This document shows positions 1-8,817 of a stretch of 64,000 nucleotides of DNA, piece by piece. The DNA lies in NCBI RefSeq assembly GCF_029193595.2, contig NZ_CP135052.1:496001-560000 (forward strand), given 5' to 3'. A program made the position numbers and the translations under genes. Under the pieces are notes generated by a model. That model was not told the DNA's origin. It saw only the letters and a list, made by a program, of their open reading frames with translations, and did no database searches. The stretch is from Providencia hangzhouensis (GTDB lineage Bacteria > Pseudomonadota > Gammaproteobacteria > Enterobacterales > Enterobacteriaceae). Numbering within the stretch: position 1 is the first letter of the stretch; every line of letters begins with the position of its first letter.

Positions 1-596
1 TGGAGTTTTTTTGCGATAGTATCTAGAGTAAGGCATTGTTTACCTGCGCTATGAAAAATTAAGTCATACACTTTATCTTTTATCGAGATATTCATTGAGG
101 CATATAATGTAGAGGAAAATTCATTCACCAGTAAAAAAAATGATAGAATAAAGTTTAAATGAATATGAATAACATTATGGCTGGTCGGTGAGTTAGCTTC
201 TTTAATTGCAGAATGAAATACATCTTCAATAATCGGGTTTTCTTGTAAGCTAGTACAACAAATTTGGCTTATTGAGTGTGTCTTTTTCTTATTAATAAAT
301 AATGCTGCATGCTGTTGGTAAAAGGATTTTAACATATCGGTGGTCATTGGAAGTACATCTACAGCCAGCAGATTGTGATTATCAAGATTGATTATCTCAA
401 TTGAAGATCCTTTGGGGAGAAAACAGATATCTGCAGCCGTTAGTCTTTGCCATGGACCTTCTTCTATCCGTATTTCAATTTCGCCAGACCTCACTTTAAA
501 TAGTAGAGAGTGAGTTAGATAAAAGCTATTTTTTATTTTATTTGATAGGGTTTCAATATAGGTATGAAACGATTTAACACAGAAATTAGTCGACAT
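1..596 (-). CDS. AraC-family transcriptional regulator (partial, C-terminus outside window)
   Basis: Open frame on the minus strand starting with ATG at 594-596 and running off the window edge, giving 198 readable residues. The N-terminal half resembles a cupin-like sensing domain (SGEIEIRI, then the LPKGSSIEI turn). From about residue 175 the sequence reads KVYDLIFHSAGKQCLTLDTI, which looks like the entry into an AraC-type double helix-turn-helix domain of the AppY/GadX/Rns kind. Most of the DNA-binding domain lies beyond position 1. The codon use is AT-rich like its surroundings. The family call is fairly safe, but the inducer and targets cannot be read. Confidence 0.7.
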   Translation of the reverse strand, partial: MSTNFCVKSFHTYIETLSNKIKNSFYLTHSLLFKVRSGEIEIRIEEGPWQRLTAADICFLPKGSSIEIINLDNHNLLAVDVLPMTTDMLKSFYQQHAALFINKKKTHSISQICCTSLQENPIIEDVFHSAIKEANSPTSHNVIHIHLNFILSFFLLVNEFSSTLYASMNISIKDKVYDLIFHSAGKQCLTLDTIAKKL

Positions 597-1043
597 TTTT
601 GAACCTAAATAAATATTACCTACGATTATTACCGTAAAATTATTCTGGTTGTGTCAAAGAATTGTTCACGGCTTCCATATTTTTAACAACAAACCTTGAG
701 CTTGCATAAGCTGAAAGATCGATTTGTTATTACTTCCTGACTTAATAAACTTCAGTGTATAGCGATGTGGTTTATTAAAAGGAACGCAGGGATACTAATT
801 TTATATAGGGTATATTGATTTAATTACTGGTCACGATTTTTTATGTTTTTGAGAGAGAACAATAAATTCTTAACGAGTCAGTAATATTCCGAGAGTCATT
901 ATTTTAACTCATTGTTTTTATTTAAAATAATTATTTTTATTTTAATATTGGAATTATGTTTTTAGAGTAACAAAAAGATAAGTAAGAAAAAACAAAGTGA
1001 AATGACAACTATTAGGTGCTTAACATTAAAAAATAGTAGGAGT
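597..1043. other. AT-rich intergenic region, no gene seen
   Basis: About 450 bases between the divergently placed start of the AraC-type regulator and the end of the O-acetylation operon. No open frame with a ribosome site and no obvious repeat was found. It presumably holds the promoter of the regulator gene and looks like the AT-rich DNA typical of H-NS-bound accessory regions. Confidence 0.5.
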
Positions 1044-1083
1044 AAATAAAAAGGCAGAGTACGTTGAATATACTTCTGCCTTA
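1044..1083 (-). terminator. Rho-independent terminator of the ape1-like gene
   Basis: Perfect 8-bp inverted repeat AAGGCAGA/TCTGCCTT (1051-1058 and 1075-1082), followed on the minus strand by a T-rich tail. It lies about 20 bases after the stop of the preceding minus-strand gene. Confidence 0.75.
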
Positions 1084-1102
1084 TCGTGCGTTGGACCAGT
1101 AA

Positions 1103-2329
1103 TCAATTCAATATTTGGTTTAACTGACTATATAGGCCTTGTGCGCTCTTCTTATAACCCTCGACGGAGAGGTGCACATTATCAGGTCGTGCTAAATCTT
1201 GTGCTGCCCATGTGCGAATTGAACAAGGGCCACCCATAAAGGCTTGCCAGTCCCAAAATAGCGTATTTTCCTGAGCGGCAACTGTTTTTTGAATTTGAAT
1301 CACACTCGTTAAATTCACTGGCATCTGAGCTTGGCAACTCGCCGCATCATTAAATTTAAGTGAATCATTCGGGCCGATAAGTAAAATAACGCTATTTGGC
1401 ATTTGTTGGCGAATTAAGCGAATTTTGGCGCGTAAATTTTGCTCGTAAGCGGCTAAATCTAATGTATCGTTAAAAGCTTCATTGGTTCCATAGGCTAAAA
1501 TCACCATATCAGGGGACATTTGAGCTAAGGTTTCGCTCCATTGTGGTTGCCATTTATCTGTCATACTCAGTGTTGCACCATTGAGCCCAAGAGCTGAAAA
1601 CATTACTCCTGGTTTTTGCGAACGCACTAACCACCCACCAATTTTCAACCCATCACCTTTATTAACAGTAACTTGGGCTGGAAGCTGGGTATTTACAGGG
1701 GACGAAAATACCCACTGGTTGCCTGTGGCTGGCAATGCAACATTGGGGGAGACGGCAGGAGCGACACGCATTTGTGAGTCACTTGTGCTTTGGTATAGAG
1801 TTTGTAGCTGATAAGCACCTAGCGCAGGCTGTAAAGGCTTGAGCACTACTTTACTGTTGGCTGCTTGTGGCTCGGCAATTAGCCCACCCAGTGGGTAATC
1901 AAAGCGTTCATCTTTGCGGCTTGAAGCCAGTGACCACTCTTTCTTTTCGCTCATACGGTTAATGGTCGCTGTTCGTTGCCCAGGTACCGAAATCGGAGGA
2001 ATGAAGCCTGGGCCCGCGTCACCATAACGTTGCTGAAATAATGTTCTTAAATTACCGCTGAAAAAGTCAGCGGCTGTATGTGAATCACCAATTTGGACAA
2101 TGTGAACTTGTTGGTTGCCTTGGCGTAATTTATTCGCCAATTGTGGCAAATTAGGCTCTGAGTTATTGACCAACTGCCCTTGTGCAACGACTGGCTGGCC
2201 TTTAGGCAGGCTAGTCGTGCGAGTTTTGTCTGATGTGTTCTGGCAAGACAATAAGCCCAGCGACAAAAGCGCAATCACGCTACCCGCCAATATTTTGGAC
2301 TTAGCTTGACACAGTTTGTTCAGTTTCAT
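1103..2329 (-). CDS. ape1: SGNH-fold O-acetylpeptidoglycan esterase-like lipoprotein (Ape1-like)
   Basis: A 408-residue SGNH/GDSL esterase, probably removing O-acetyl groups from peptidoglycan in the periplasm so that lytic transglycosylases can act. An N-terminal hydrophobic segment ends in a lipobox (LLSC, Cys29), so it is probably a lipoprotein. The nucleophile block is GDSHTAADFF with Ser83 and the C-terminal block is DNVH with Asp383 and His386; both fit Ape1 of Neisseria, as does the length. The start at 2327-2329 is chosen because AAGGAAC precedes it; an upstream in-frame start would add 19 residues inside the previous gene. It overlaps the end of the patB-like gene by 29 bases and is last in a three-gene operon. 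The enzyme specificity is inferred from motif and context. Confidence 0.78.
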   Translation of the reverse strand: MKLNKLCQAKSKILAGSVIALLSLGLLSCQNTSDKTRTTSLPKGQPVVAQGQLVNNSEPNLPQLANKLRQGNQQVHIVQIGDSHTAADFFSGNLRTLFQQRYGDAGPGFIPPISVPGQRTATINRMSEKKEWSLASSRKDERFDYPLGGLIAEPQAANSKVVLKPLQPALGAYQLQTLYQSTSDSQMRVAPAVSPNVALPATGNQWVFSSPVNTQLPAQVTVNKGDGLKIGGWLVRSQKPGVMFSALGLNGATLSMTDKWQPQWSETLAQMSPDMVILAYGTNEAFNDTLDLAAYEQNLRAKIRLIRQQMPNSVILLIGPNDSLKFNDAASCQAQMPVNLTSVIQIQKTVAAQENTLFWDWQAFMGGPCSIRTWAAQDLARPDNVHLSVEGYKKSAQGLYSQLNQILN

Positions 2330-3470
2330 GAGGTTCCTTTTCTTCCTCTTCTTCGAAATGAATGAGTGAGAATACTTTTTCAGCAATCAATTGTTGACCT
2401 TTTCCGCTGAAATGGATCCCGTCACCACTTCGCAATTTAATGGTACTACTCGCATCACCGATATAGTCAGAATAGGTATCGCCTTTATATTTAAAGACAT
2501 CATTGACCGAAAAGTAAATTTCACCGTTGTCTTCAACTTCAGATTGGTAGAGGCTACTTAAGAATTTCATGCCATCGGAGAGCGTATTTTTACGCATATT
2601 AGGAGGCCCAACCCAAATAACATCAACATTGTGCTGGCGAGCAGTCGATATTATATCACCAATTCGTTCACGGTACACTTTTTCCCAATCTTCACTTTTA
2701 AATTTGACGTATTTATAACCCGTCTGTGGTGGCATATCCCAAGGGTCGTTAGGTCCTAAAAAAATGACTAAAACCTTAATGTTGGGGTTATCATTCAATG
2801 CCTTAGCAATGGTTTGTGGCCAATTGAAAAAGCGTGGATACGCCAGTCCTGTACTTTGCTTGCTTAGGTTAATGCTATCGATATTATATTTTTTCAAGAG
2901 CATGTTTTTAACATGTGGAGCGACGCCTTGCATCATGGAGTCCCCCGCGAACAGGACTTGTTGGCCCTTTTCGATATTGGCAATATGTTTTGCCACGATT
3001 GGCTGATCTTTTTTGATTGTAAAACCACCAAAGTTAATTTTCTGGTTTTTCTCTCTAACTTGTGGCCGTTTAAGCCGCTCAGGGAAAGTAATCGATAAGC
3101 TTTCAGCTGGATAAATATAGCCATTTACGAAATGAAGACCAATTTGAAACTCTTTGGGGAAACTGAGTTTTTTATCTTTATTGGCCAGTTCAAGCTCTGC
3201 GGCTTGTTTGTCTTCCTGCGCTTTTTGCCCTGATGCGTAATAAGTGAATAAGCTTCCTGCTTCAAGCGCACCATCATGTAAATAAGCACCATAATCCCAG
3301 ATAGGATTCCCTGCCATTTTTGCCCATGGGGTATCTTGGTGATATTTTTGCTGCCAAAATCGTTCTAGTGAGCTTTGATTCAACCAAATTAATAATAGGC
3401 CAGCAATTAGGACAATAAATAAAATCTGCCCAACTTTGATTAGGGTATTTTTAAACTCAGAAGTTAGCAT
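2301..3470 (-). CDS. patB: SGNH-fold peptidoglycan O-acetyltransferase (PatB-like)
   Basis: A 389-residue protein with one N-terminal membrane anchor (about residues 12-30) and a periplasmic SGNH domain. The catalytic block is GDSMMQGVAP (Ser178) and the C-terminal block is DGIHFSGKGQ (Asp350, His353). PatB transfers acetyl groups, delivered across the membrane by PatA, onto the C6 hydroxyl of MurNAc. The neighbouring MBOAT gene upstream (14-base overlap) and the Ape1-like gene downstream reproduce the known pat/ape cluster of Gram-negative bacteria. A highly acidic Glu run near the C-terminus is unusual but lies outside the catalytic core. DUF459-type annotation of the same family is possible. 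Confidence 0.82.
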   Translation of the reverse strand: MLTSEFKNTLIKVGQILFIVLIAGLLLIWLNQSSLERFWQQKYHQDTPWAKMAGNPIWDYGAYLHDGALEAGSLFTYYASGQKAQEDKQAAELELANKDKKLSFPKEFQIGLHFVNGYIYPAESLSITFPERLKRPQVREKNQKINFGGFTIKKDQPIVAKHIANIEKGQQVLFAGDSMMQGVAPHVKNMLLKKYNIDSINLSKQSTGLAYPRFFNWPQTIAKALNDNPNIKVLVIFLGPNDPWDMPPQTGYKYVKFKSEDWEKVYRERIGDIISTARQHNVDVIWVGPPNMRKNTLSDGMKFLSSLYQSEVEDNGEIYFSVNDVFKYKGDTYSDYIGDASSTIKLRSGDGIHFSGKGQQLIAEKVFSLIHFEEEEEKEPHETEQTVSS

Positions 3471-4875
3471 AAATAAACCCCGGCATACCTGAAGGAGAAA
3501 GCATAAACATAATAGTTAGAATAATCGCGAGCGGAATAGGATAATAATACCAAGGAATGGTTTGGTATTTTTTTGCCACATAATGGTAGCCTTGTACAAA
3601 ATAAGGGTAGGTAATCAGTAGTAGCCAAAATGCGATTAGTAAGCCTAGGCTTGCATTAATTGAAGCAATAAAACCAGGTGCAATGATTTGATTGGCCATT
3701 AACAGGGCATCATCAAATGAGGGGCTACGGAAGAAAACCCATGCAAAGCAGACAAAATGGAAAGTAATAATTCGTGACACCCAAACGGATAATGTTTTAT
3801 TAGGAATCACTTGGGTCCATCCTAATTTTTCCATGCATAAACTCTTAAGATTGAGTAGCACAATTCCTAATCCATGAATGGCTCCCCAAACTACAAATGT
3901 CATTGCTGCACCATGCCATAACCCTGAAATGACCATCGCAAGGAATACATTGGTATTCATACGGCTAAAACCTTTGCGGTTACCGCCTAGGGGGATATAA
4001 ATATAGTCGCGAATAAATGTAGATAAGCTGATGTGCCAACGGGCCCAAAACTCTTTTAAATTTGCAGCTAAATAAGGCGCATTAAAGTTAACAGGGACTC
4101 TAAATCCTAATAATAACGCGATGCCCGTCACCAGATTGGTATAACCTGAGAAGTTAAAGTAAATATTCCAAGCATAGGCATAGGTTGCTACTAGGATCTC
4201 TCCCGCATTGTAACCCACGGGAGAATCAAAGACTGGATTTACAAAATTTTCAGACAAGTAAGAGCTAAATAAAAACAATTTCACTAGTGCTAATGAAATA
4301 AGCAATATCGCTTTTCGAGGATCTAAAACCTCACGGCTTTCCGCTTGTATTTGGGGAAGAAAGTTCTTCGCGCGGTTGATTGGCCCTGCGACGATGCTCG
4401 GAAAAAATGCAAGATACAATGTTACATCAAAGAAATCGGCTTTAGGAATTTCTTTGCGACAAACTGATACCGTATAGCTTACCGAATGGAATACATAAAA
4501 TGAGAGTCCAAGCGGTGCGAGTATTTCCAATATAGGAAGACCAACACTAAAACCAAATTTATCGAGTGTTTGCTGAATAGTCTCTTGGAAGAATGAGTAA
4601 TATTTAAAGGTGGTAAAGAAGCCAACAATGACAGCGGTAAGAATACCGTATATCCATCGACTAGAGAGCCAATTGGTTGCCACGTTGGTAAGCAAATAAA
4701 TAATCAGTGTGTAGCTAAATAAGATATAAGCAAAGTCAGGACTAAATGAATAAACAAAAAAATAGCTAGCAGTGATTAATAAGCCATTTTGTAACTTTGC
4801 ACTGGGCTGACAACCCCAATAAATAAGAAAAAAAATCAAGAAAGAGCCAAGAAACTCAAAAGAGAAGAAATTCAT
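3457..4875 (-). CDS. patA: MBOAT-family acyl transporter/transferase (PatA-like)
   Basis: A 472-residue polytopic membrane protein of the MBOAT/AlgI family. It has many hydrophobic segments, the conserved WARWHISLSTFIRDY block near the middle and the catalytic-type GLWHG histidine block at about residue 320. In this context the role is moving acetyl groups from the cytoplasm to the periplasm for peptidoglycan O-acetylation. First gene of the operon patA-patB-ape1. AlgI of alginate acetylation is the closest alternative, but no alginate genes are present. The start at 4873-4875 has only a weak GAG ribosome site. Confidence 0.85.
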   Translation of the reverse strand: MNFFSFEFLGSFLIFFLIYWGCQPSAKLQNGLLITASYFFVYSFSPDFAYILFSYTLIIYLLTNVATNWLSSRWIYGILTAVIVGFFTTFKYYSFFQETIQQTLDKFGFSVGLPILEILAPLGLSFYVFHSVSYTVSVCRKEIPKADFFDVTLYLAFFPSIVAGPINRAKNFLPQIQAESREVLDPRKAILLISLALVKLFLFSSYLSENFVNPVFDSPVGYNAGEILVATYAYAWNIYFNFSGYTNLVTGIALLLGFRVPVNFNAPYLAANLKEFWARWHISLSTFIRDYIYIPLGGNRKGFSRMNTNVFLAMVISGLWHGAAMTFVVWGAIHGLGIVLLNLKSLCMEKLGWTQVIPNKTLSVWVSRIITFHFVCFAWVFFRSPSFDDALLMANQIIAPGFIASINASLGLLIAFWLLLITYPYFVQGYHYVAKKYQTIPWYYYPIPLAIILTIMFMLSPSGMPGFIYANF

Positions 4876-4973
4876 ATTAGACTCAAAGATGTTAATTATT
4901 TTGTTAGAAGGTTAGGGTATATGATATTTGATCTCTTTTTCTATGCAATCAGAATATTGCTTGTCATATTGCT

Positions 4974-5097
4974 CGTCATATTTCGAGCGGTGACTTTGTT
5001 GGCTACGTTCAGCTACCCTAGTCACATACTTATGTATGCTCCTAGGGGTAGCTTCTCTTGCCGCCTCGCCACCACTCGAACTATTTAAGGCAATAGA
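4974..5097. repeat. Palindromic intergenic repeat, single copy
   Basis: A roughly 120-base element with outer inverted arms (TTTCGAGCGGTG at 4981-4992 against CACCACTCGAA near 5070-5080), a second inverted pair (CTACCCTAG / CTAGGGGTAG at 5013-5050) and a central CACATACTTATGTATG. The core is shared with the tandem array near 12 kb, although the outer arms differ. The transcript should fold into a long cruciform-type hairpin. It resembles the small non-coding palindromic repeats scattered in Yersinia, Photorhabdus and Providencia genomes. Confidence 0.75.
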
Positions 5098-5168
5098 GTA
5101 AATCTAAAAAAACATAAAAAATGAATTAGTCGAATGAGTTAAGTAAGTTAAATACGGTTTGTGAGGGA

Positions 5169-5200
5169 TAAAAAATCCACTTAGTTAAGTGGATTTTTTA
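5169..5200 (-). terminator. Rho-independent terminator, bidirectional, after bax
   Basis: Long perfect stem AAAAATCCACTTA/TAAGTGGATTTTT with T-runs on both strands, starting about 25 bases beyond the stop of the bax-like gene. Confidence 0.85.
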
Positions 5201-5224
5201 TGTCTTGTACCTGGTGATACAAAA

Positions 5225-6034
5225 TTAAATGCGAGTGGCTGCTCTTTGCTGAGCTTGTGTAATCAATTCTTCATTACTCGCGTACATCTCTTGTAAATAG
5301 CGGTTATAAGTAGAACCTAACTCTGAGTACCCTTTCATATCATTGATTAACTTTTTAGTATCTAGCTCATCTTTTGATAGACGCTGTTTTGCTCGTGAAG
5401 TACGTAGTGACTCATAAGCATTATGGGTATTCATATTTTTCATATAAGCAGTCACGGTCTCTTCTACAGAAGAATATGTAGAATAGCCTTTAATCTTTCC
5501 TTGTTTGGTCTGGCAGCCACTACCGCAGCGCATACCAAATAAATTACCGTTTTGCAGAGCAAGTTGTGATGTACCCCAACCAGACTCTGTTGCTGCTTGT
5601 GTGGCAACTAAGTGTGTTGGCATGATGTCGACACGACTCAATAGTTTGTTCCAATTTAAACGTTTTGGATTACTACATTTCATACCATAGCTATTACAGA
5701 TTTGTTCAAGACGGCGCAACTCTTGTGCGCTCCACTTCTTATTAGCTTGTACTGATAGCAACCAAGTACGTTCAGCCATAATCTGCTTATTCACTTTTTC
5801 AATAACAGGGACAACCGTTTTCAAAAATGCTTTCTTTCGAGGCGTACCAGAAGGGTATTTACGCAAGTCAGGGAGTGAGGTTTTAGCCTGACTTACATTC
5901 TGTTGCACAGTCTTATTAGTATACTCTTTATTGAGCATTGTGCTGGTACTGGTGGAGCCCATACTCAGGCTCGAAAATAAAAGTAAAAATAAGAAAGCGA
6001 AGACGGCGTTTGTCCTCATCGTTCGAGAGGGCAT
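5225..6034 (-). CDS. bax: Bax-type periplasmic beta-N-acetylglucosaminidase
   Basis: A 269-residue protein with an N-terminal signal peptide (about residues 1-26) and a glucosaminidase (FlgJ/LytD-like, GH73-related) domain. The catalytic region reads AATESGWGTSQLA with Glu150, followed by the NLFGM motif common to the family. Length and the segment PVIEKVNKQIMAER fit Bax of enteric bacteria, a predicted murein hydrolase. The ATG at 6032-6034 is preceded by AGGAG at good spacing. It sits next to the peptidoglycan O-acetylation operon, so the two may act on the same substrate. It has its own terminator. Confidence 0.82.
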   Translation of the reverse strand: MPSRTMRTNAVFAFLFLLLFSSLSMGSTSTSTMLNKEYTNKTVQQNVSQAKTSLPDLRKYPSGTPRKKAFLKTVVPVIEKVNKQIMAERTWLLSVQANKKWSAQELRRLEQICNSYGMKCSNPKRLNWNKLLSRVDIMPTHLVATQAATESGWGTSQLALQNGNLFGMRCGSGCQTKQGKIKGYSTYSSVEETVTAYMKNMNTHNAYESLRTSRAKQRLSKDELDTKKLINDMKGYSELGSTYNRYLQEMYASNEELITQAQQRAATRI

Positions 6035-6526
6035 TTGCTTCTCCTAAGTATCTCTGAACAAAATTCGAGCGAATATTAGCAGATTAATTTTTCACGAGCT
6101 ACATTTATCCGGATGACATTAAGGAAACTTCTGTATTATTTTGTGGATTTTTTTATATTAATATGAATGTATTGATTTTAAATGACCTAATGGTTTCGTT
6201 TGGTATATTTTCATATGATGAATGATAAGTTAAACTATTTATTCCCGTGGCGTTTGCGCTTTACTTAAGTTAAATTTGAGTAAAAAACACACAATTCATT
6301 TAGTTATTATAGGGTTATTTTGTCTGAAAAATAAGCAGTTGGTAGTCTGTTTTTTGACCGAAATGAGTTCTCCATCGTTTTATTAAAGCCTATCGAGGCG
6401 ACAAAAGTGAAATAAGATTATTATCTGCAAATGAGTAAAAAGTGACATTTACCTTAAATTTTAAGCGCAACAATGTCAGGATAAAGTCCTATAGGGTGAG
6501 TCATATGGATATCACAAATAGTCCCT
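6035..6526. other. Intergenic region, no gene seen
   Basis: About 490 AT-rich bases between two minus-strand genes. It must hold the bax promoter and the end of the DUF4056 operon transcript. I found no convincing coding frame, repeat or strong terminator. Confidence 0.5.
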
Positions 6527-7672
6527 TTAAGGTTTTAAAATTTGTTGCAGTAAATCTTGTTGCTTCGCATCTTCCGCCAGCTGTGGAAAATCTGCCACTG
6601 TCCAATAAGAGGTCGGTTTGGGGAGCTGTTTCATATTTCCAGTAGGGAGCAAACGCAGTTGTGCGAGTAATGACAAATCATATTTGAGATAGCGGTCAGG
6701 CAACGTTAAAAATAAGCCTTCAGATGGCATAATTTGTGGGGGCATCAGAGGATAACGTTGGTCACTTGTTTGGTAATCTCTTGTTAAAACAAGAAATTTC
6801 TCTGGTACTCTACGGTAACTGTTCCACCATAAACCATCAACGCTATCAAATATTTTTCGCGTGGTTTTTCTATCTTTGCTACCGAGTTGGTGAAGGGCCA
6901 GTGGAAGAATATTTTCCATTGATTGAGAGTAAGTGGCTAAAGAGCCTGCTCGGCCTTGTAGTATCAAAGTTAAGGCGAGACGGGAACCAAGTAAATTTGA
7001 GTACAGGTCTTCAGGGGAAAATGCGGAAACCCCTTCAGAAAACCCCGGTACAGATTGATAGCCATACCACTGTGCAATTTCATGCCATACCGCGAGTTGG
7101 AAAGCCAATTTTGCGGCTAAGTAGGCGCTTAGTGTATAGCGCTGTTTGGCGGATTTCGGCGGTTCAAATGCACTGAAATGTATTTGTCTATCCGCTAATT
7201 CTTCACTCAGTGACAACGACCATTGTTGGCCTAGACGTGGGTAAATTTGGCTAAATAAGTAAAAAGTATAATCTGCAGTATCTCTGACATGGGAAATATC
7301 AATAAACCCGCTTTTATCCGTATAGAGTAAGCCTATTTTTTCATTACTGAGCCCCATTAATGCCGCAGAGGCACCTAAAAAGCTGTCATTATAATGATGT
7401 TCTCCTAGGCTATCTGCTTCAACGATATTATCGATAGTGTAAAACGGGACAGGTAATCCCCATAGCTCAGCTTGCAAGTTGTAGCCAAAGGCGCAGCAAG
7501 CGCGCAAACCTTGTGGTGGGGCTAAGGAAGCAATAATAGGCCAATTTTGTGAGGCTTCTTCAAAAGTATAGGGGGTAATGACAGGCTCAATAGTGGGTAA
7601 TTCCAGTTTGTCATGACTTTGGCAGGCGGCTAATAAAAGTCCAATCCCCATTGCCAGAACCCATTTGAACAT
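6527..7672 (-). CDS. DUF4056 domain lipoprotein
   Basis: A 381-residue protein with a lipoprotein signal ending in LLAACQS (Cys17). The segment RACCAFGYNL and the later AVWHEIAQWYGY are the recognisable marks of the DUF4056 family, whose function is unknown. The HE pair inside a conserved helix could bind metal, but no full metalloprotease motif is visible. Last of a three-gene operon; its start codon overlaps the stop of the upstream barrel gene by one base (TAATG). That coupling suggests it works in the outer membrane with the two barrels. Confidence 0.7.
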   Translation of the reverse strand: MFKWVLAMGIGLLLAACQSHDKLELPTIEPVITPYTFEEASQNWPIIASLAPPQGLRACCAFGYNLQAELWGLPVPFYTIDNIVEADSLGEHHYNDSFLGASAALMGLSNEKIGLLYTDKSGFIDISHVRDTADYTFYLFSQIYPRLGQQWSLSLSEELADRQIHFSAFEPPKSAKQRYTLSAYLAAKLAFQLAVWHEIAQWYGYQSVPGFSEGVSAFSPEDLYSNLLGSRLALTLILQGRAGSLATYSQSMENILPLALHQLGSKDRKTTRKIFDSVDGLWWNSYRRVPEKFLVLTRDYQTSDQRYPLMPPQIMPSEGLFLTLPDRYLKYDLSLLAQLRLLPTGNMKQLPKPTSYWTVADFPQLAEDAKQQDLLQQILKP

Positions 7673-8817
7673 TAAAACGCCTCCCCAACTTGAAAATATA
7701 CCCCTGTACTGTTGCGGCCGACACCGAAATCCAAGCGAACATTCATTCTTGGTTTAAATTCAAAACGATAGCCTACGCCAACGGTGGGCAACCAATGCCC
7801 TTGGCCTAATTCAGAGGCAGTATCACTCATGGTTCCTGTTCCTAGCCAGCCTACAACGCCATGACGCCAATCGAGTTTATGACGAAGTTCTATTTGGCTG
7901 GTGAATATATTGTTATCACGATAACGACCTTCATAATACCCGCGCATGCGGTTACCATTACCGAGTAATGATAGCTGGTTCCACGGTACATTTCCGGTTG
8001 AAAACCTCGCATAATTGTCGAATGCAATAACAGTCTCTTCGGCTAAGGCATGGTAATAGGCATATTGTAATTGGGTGGTTTGGAAACGTGTATCGCTACC
8101 GAGGGTAGGCGCAAAATAAGTATAGATGGCCTCAAAAGCTTGCCCATGATAGGCATTGGGCAGAAAATCTCGTGTGTCATAACTGTAGTATGCACTGATG
8201 CCTGAATTTAACACCGAACGACCCCCAATTGAATTGGAGAAATACTGTTTGGCGCCATCATCAGGATCGCTGGCATTGATTGATGAAAAGTTCCAACCAA
8301 GACCAATATAAGTCGAATCGGCTAATTGATATAAGACTCTTGGGGTTATTTGGAATTCTTGGGAATGGTACTTTTCTTTATTGTGATCGTTTTTCCCTGC
8401 AGAATATCCCTTACCCCAGTAATAAGTGGGAATATTGTTAATGGTGCCGGAAACAAATAACCGCCACTGGTCGTTATCAATAAAATTATAGTTGGTAAAA
8501 TTTAAGCCAAACGCGCCTGTAGACGACGCAAAACCGCTTAAGCCAATAGAAGACGGCTGGGTTTGTTTATCTTCTTTATCTATTCGATATAAACCAACCA
8601 GCGCAGTACCAATACCAACGCCCATTTCGGGGGTATAAAATGGCCCCGGTAATACGCCCCAATCGACAGTTTTACTTTCATCAAAGCTATTTTTTCCACC
8701 GAGATCGTTTAACCAGCCATCGATTTGCTGGCGATCAGGGAGTAAATCAGCTTTAGCGGGAAAAATAATAAAAAGGCTGAGCAAGGCCAGCCTTTGGATA
8801 ATTGCCGAATGCCACAT
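7672..8817 (-). CDS. Omp85/BamA-TamA-family outer-membrane barrel (surface antigen family)
   Basis: A 381-residue protein with a signal peptide (about residues 1-23) and a 16-strand-type barrel of the bacterial surface antigen family, without POTRA domains. The characteristic RMRGY box occurs in GNRMRGYYEGRYRD around residue 289 and the protein ends in a terminal phenylalanine. BamA and TamA insert or translocate outer-membrane proteins; stand-alone POTRA-less members have unknown clients. Coupled by one-base TAATG overlaps to the barrel gene upstream and the DUF4056 lipoprotein downstream. Confidence 0.78.
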   Translation of the reverse strand: MWHSAIIQRLALLSLFIIFPAKADLLPDRQQIDGWLNDLGGKNSFDESKTVDWGVLPGPFYTPEMGVGIGTALVGLYRIDKEDKQTQPSSIGLSGFASSTGAFGLNFTNYNFIDNDQWRLFVSGTINNIPTYYWGKGYSAGKNDHNKEKYHSQEFQITPRVLYQLADSTYIGLGWNFSSINASDPDDGAKQYFSNSIGGRSVLNSGISAYYSYDTRDFLPNAYHGQAFEAIYTYFAPTLGSDTRFQTTQLQYAYYHALAEETVIAFDNYARFSTGNVPWNQLSLLGNGNRMRGYYEGRYRDNNIFTSQIELRHKLDWRHGVVGWLGTGTMSDTASELGQGHWLPTVGVGYRFEFKPRMNVRLDFGVGRNSTGVYFQVGEAF

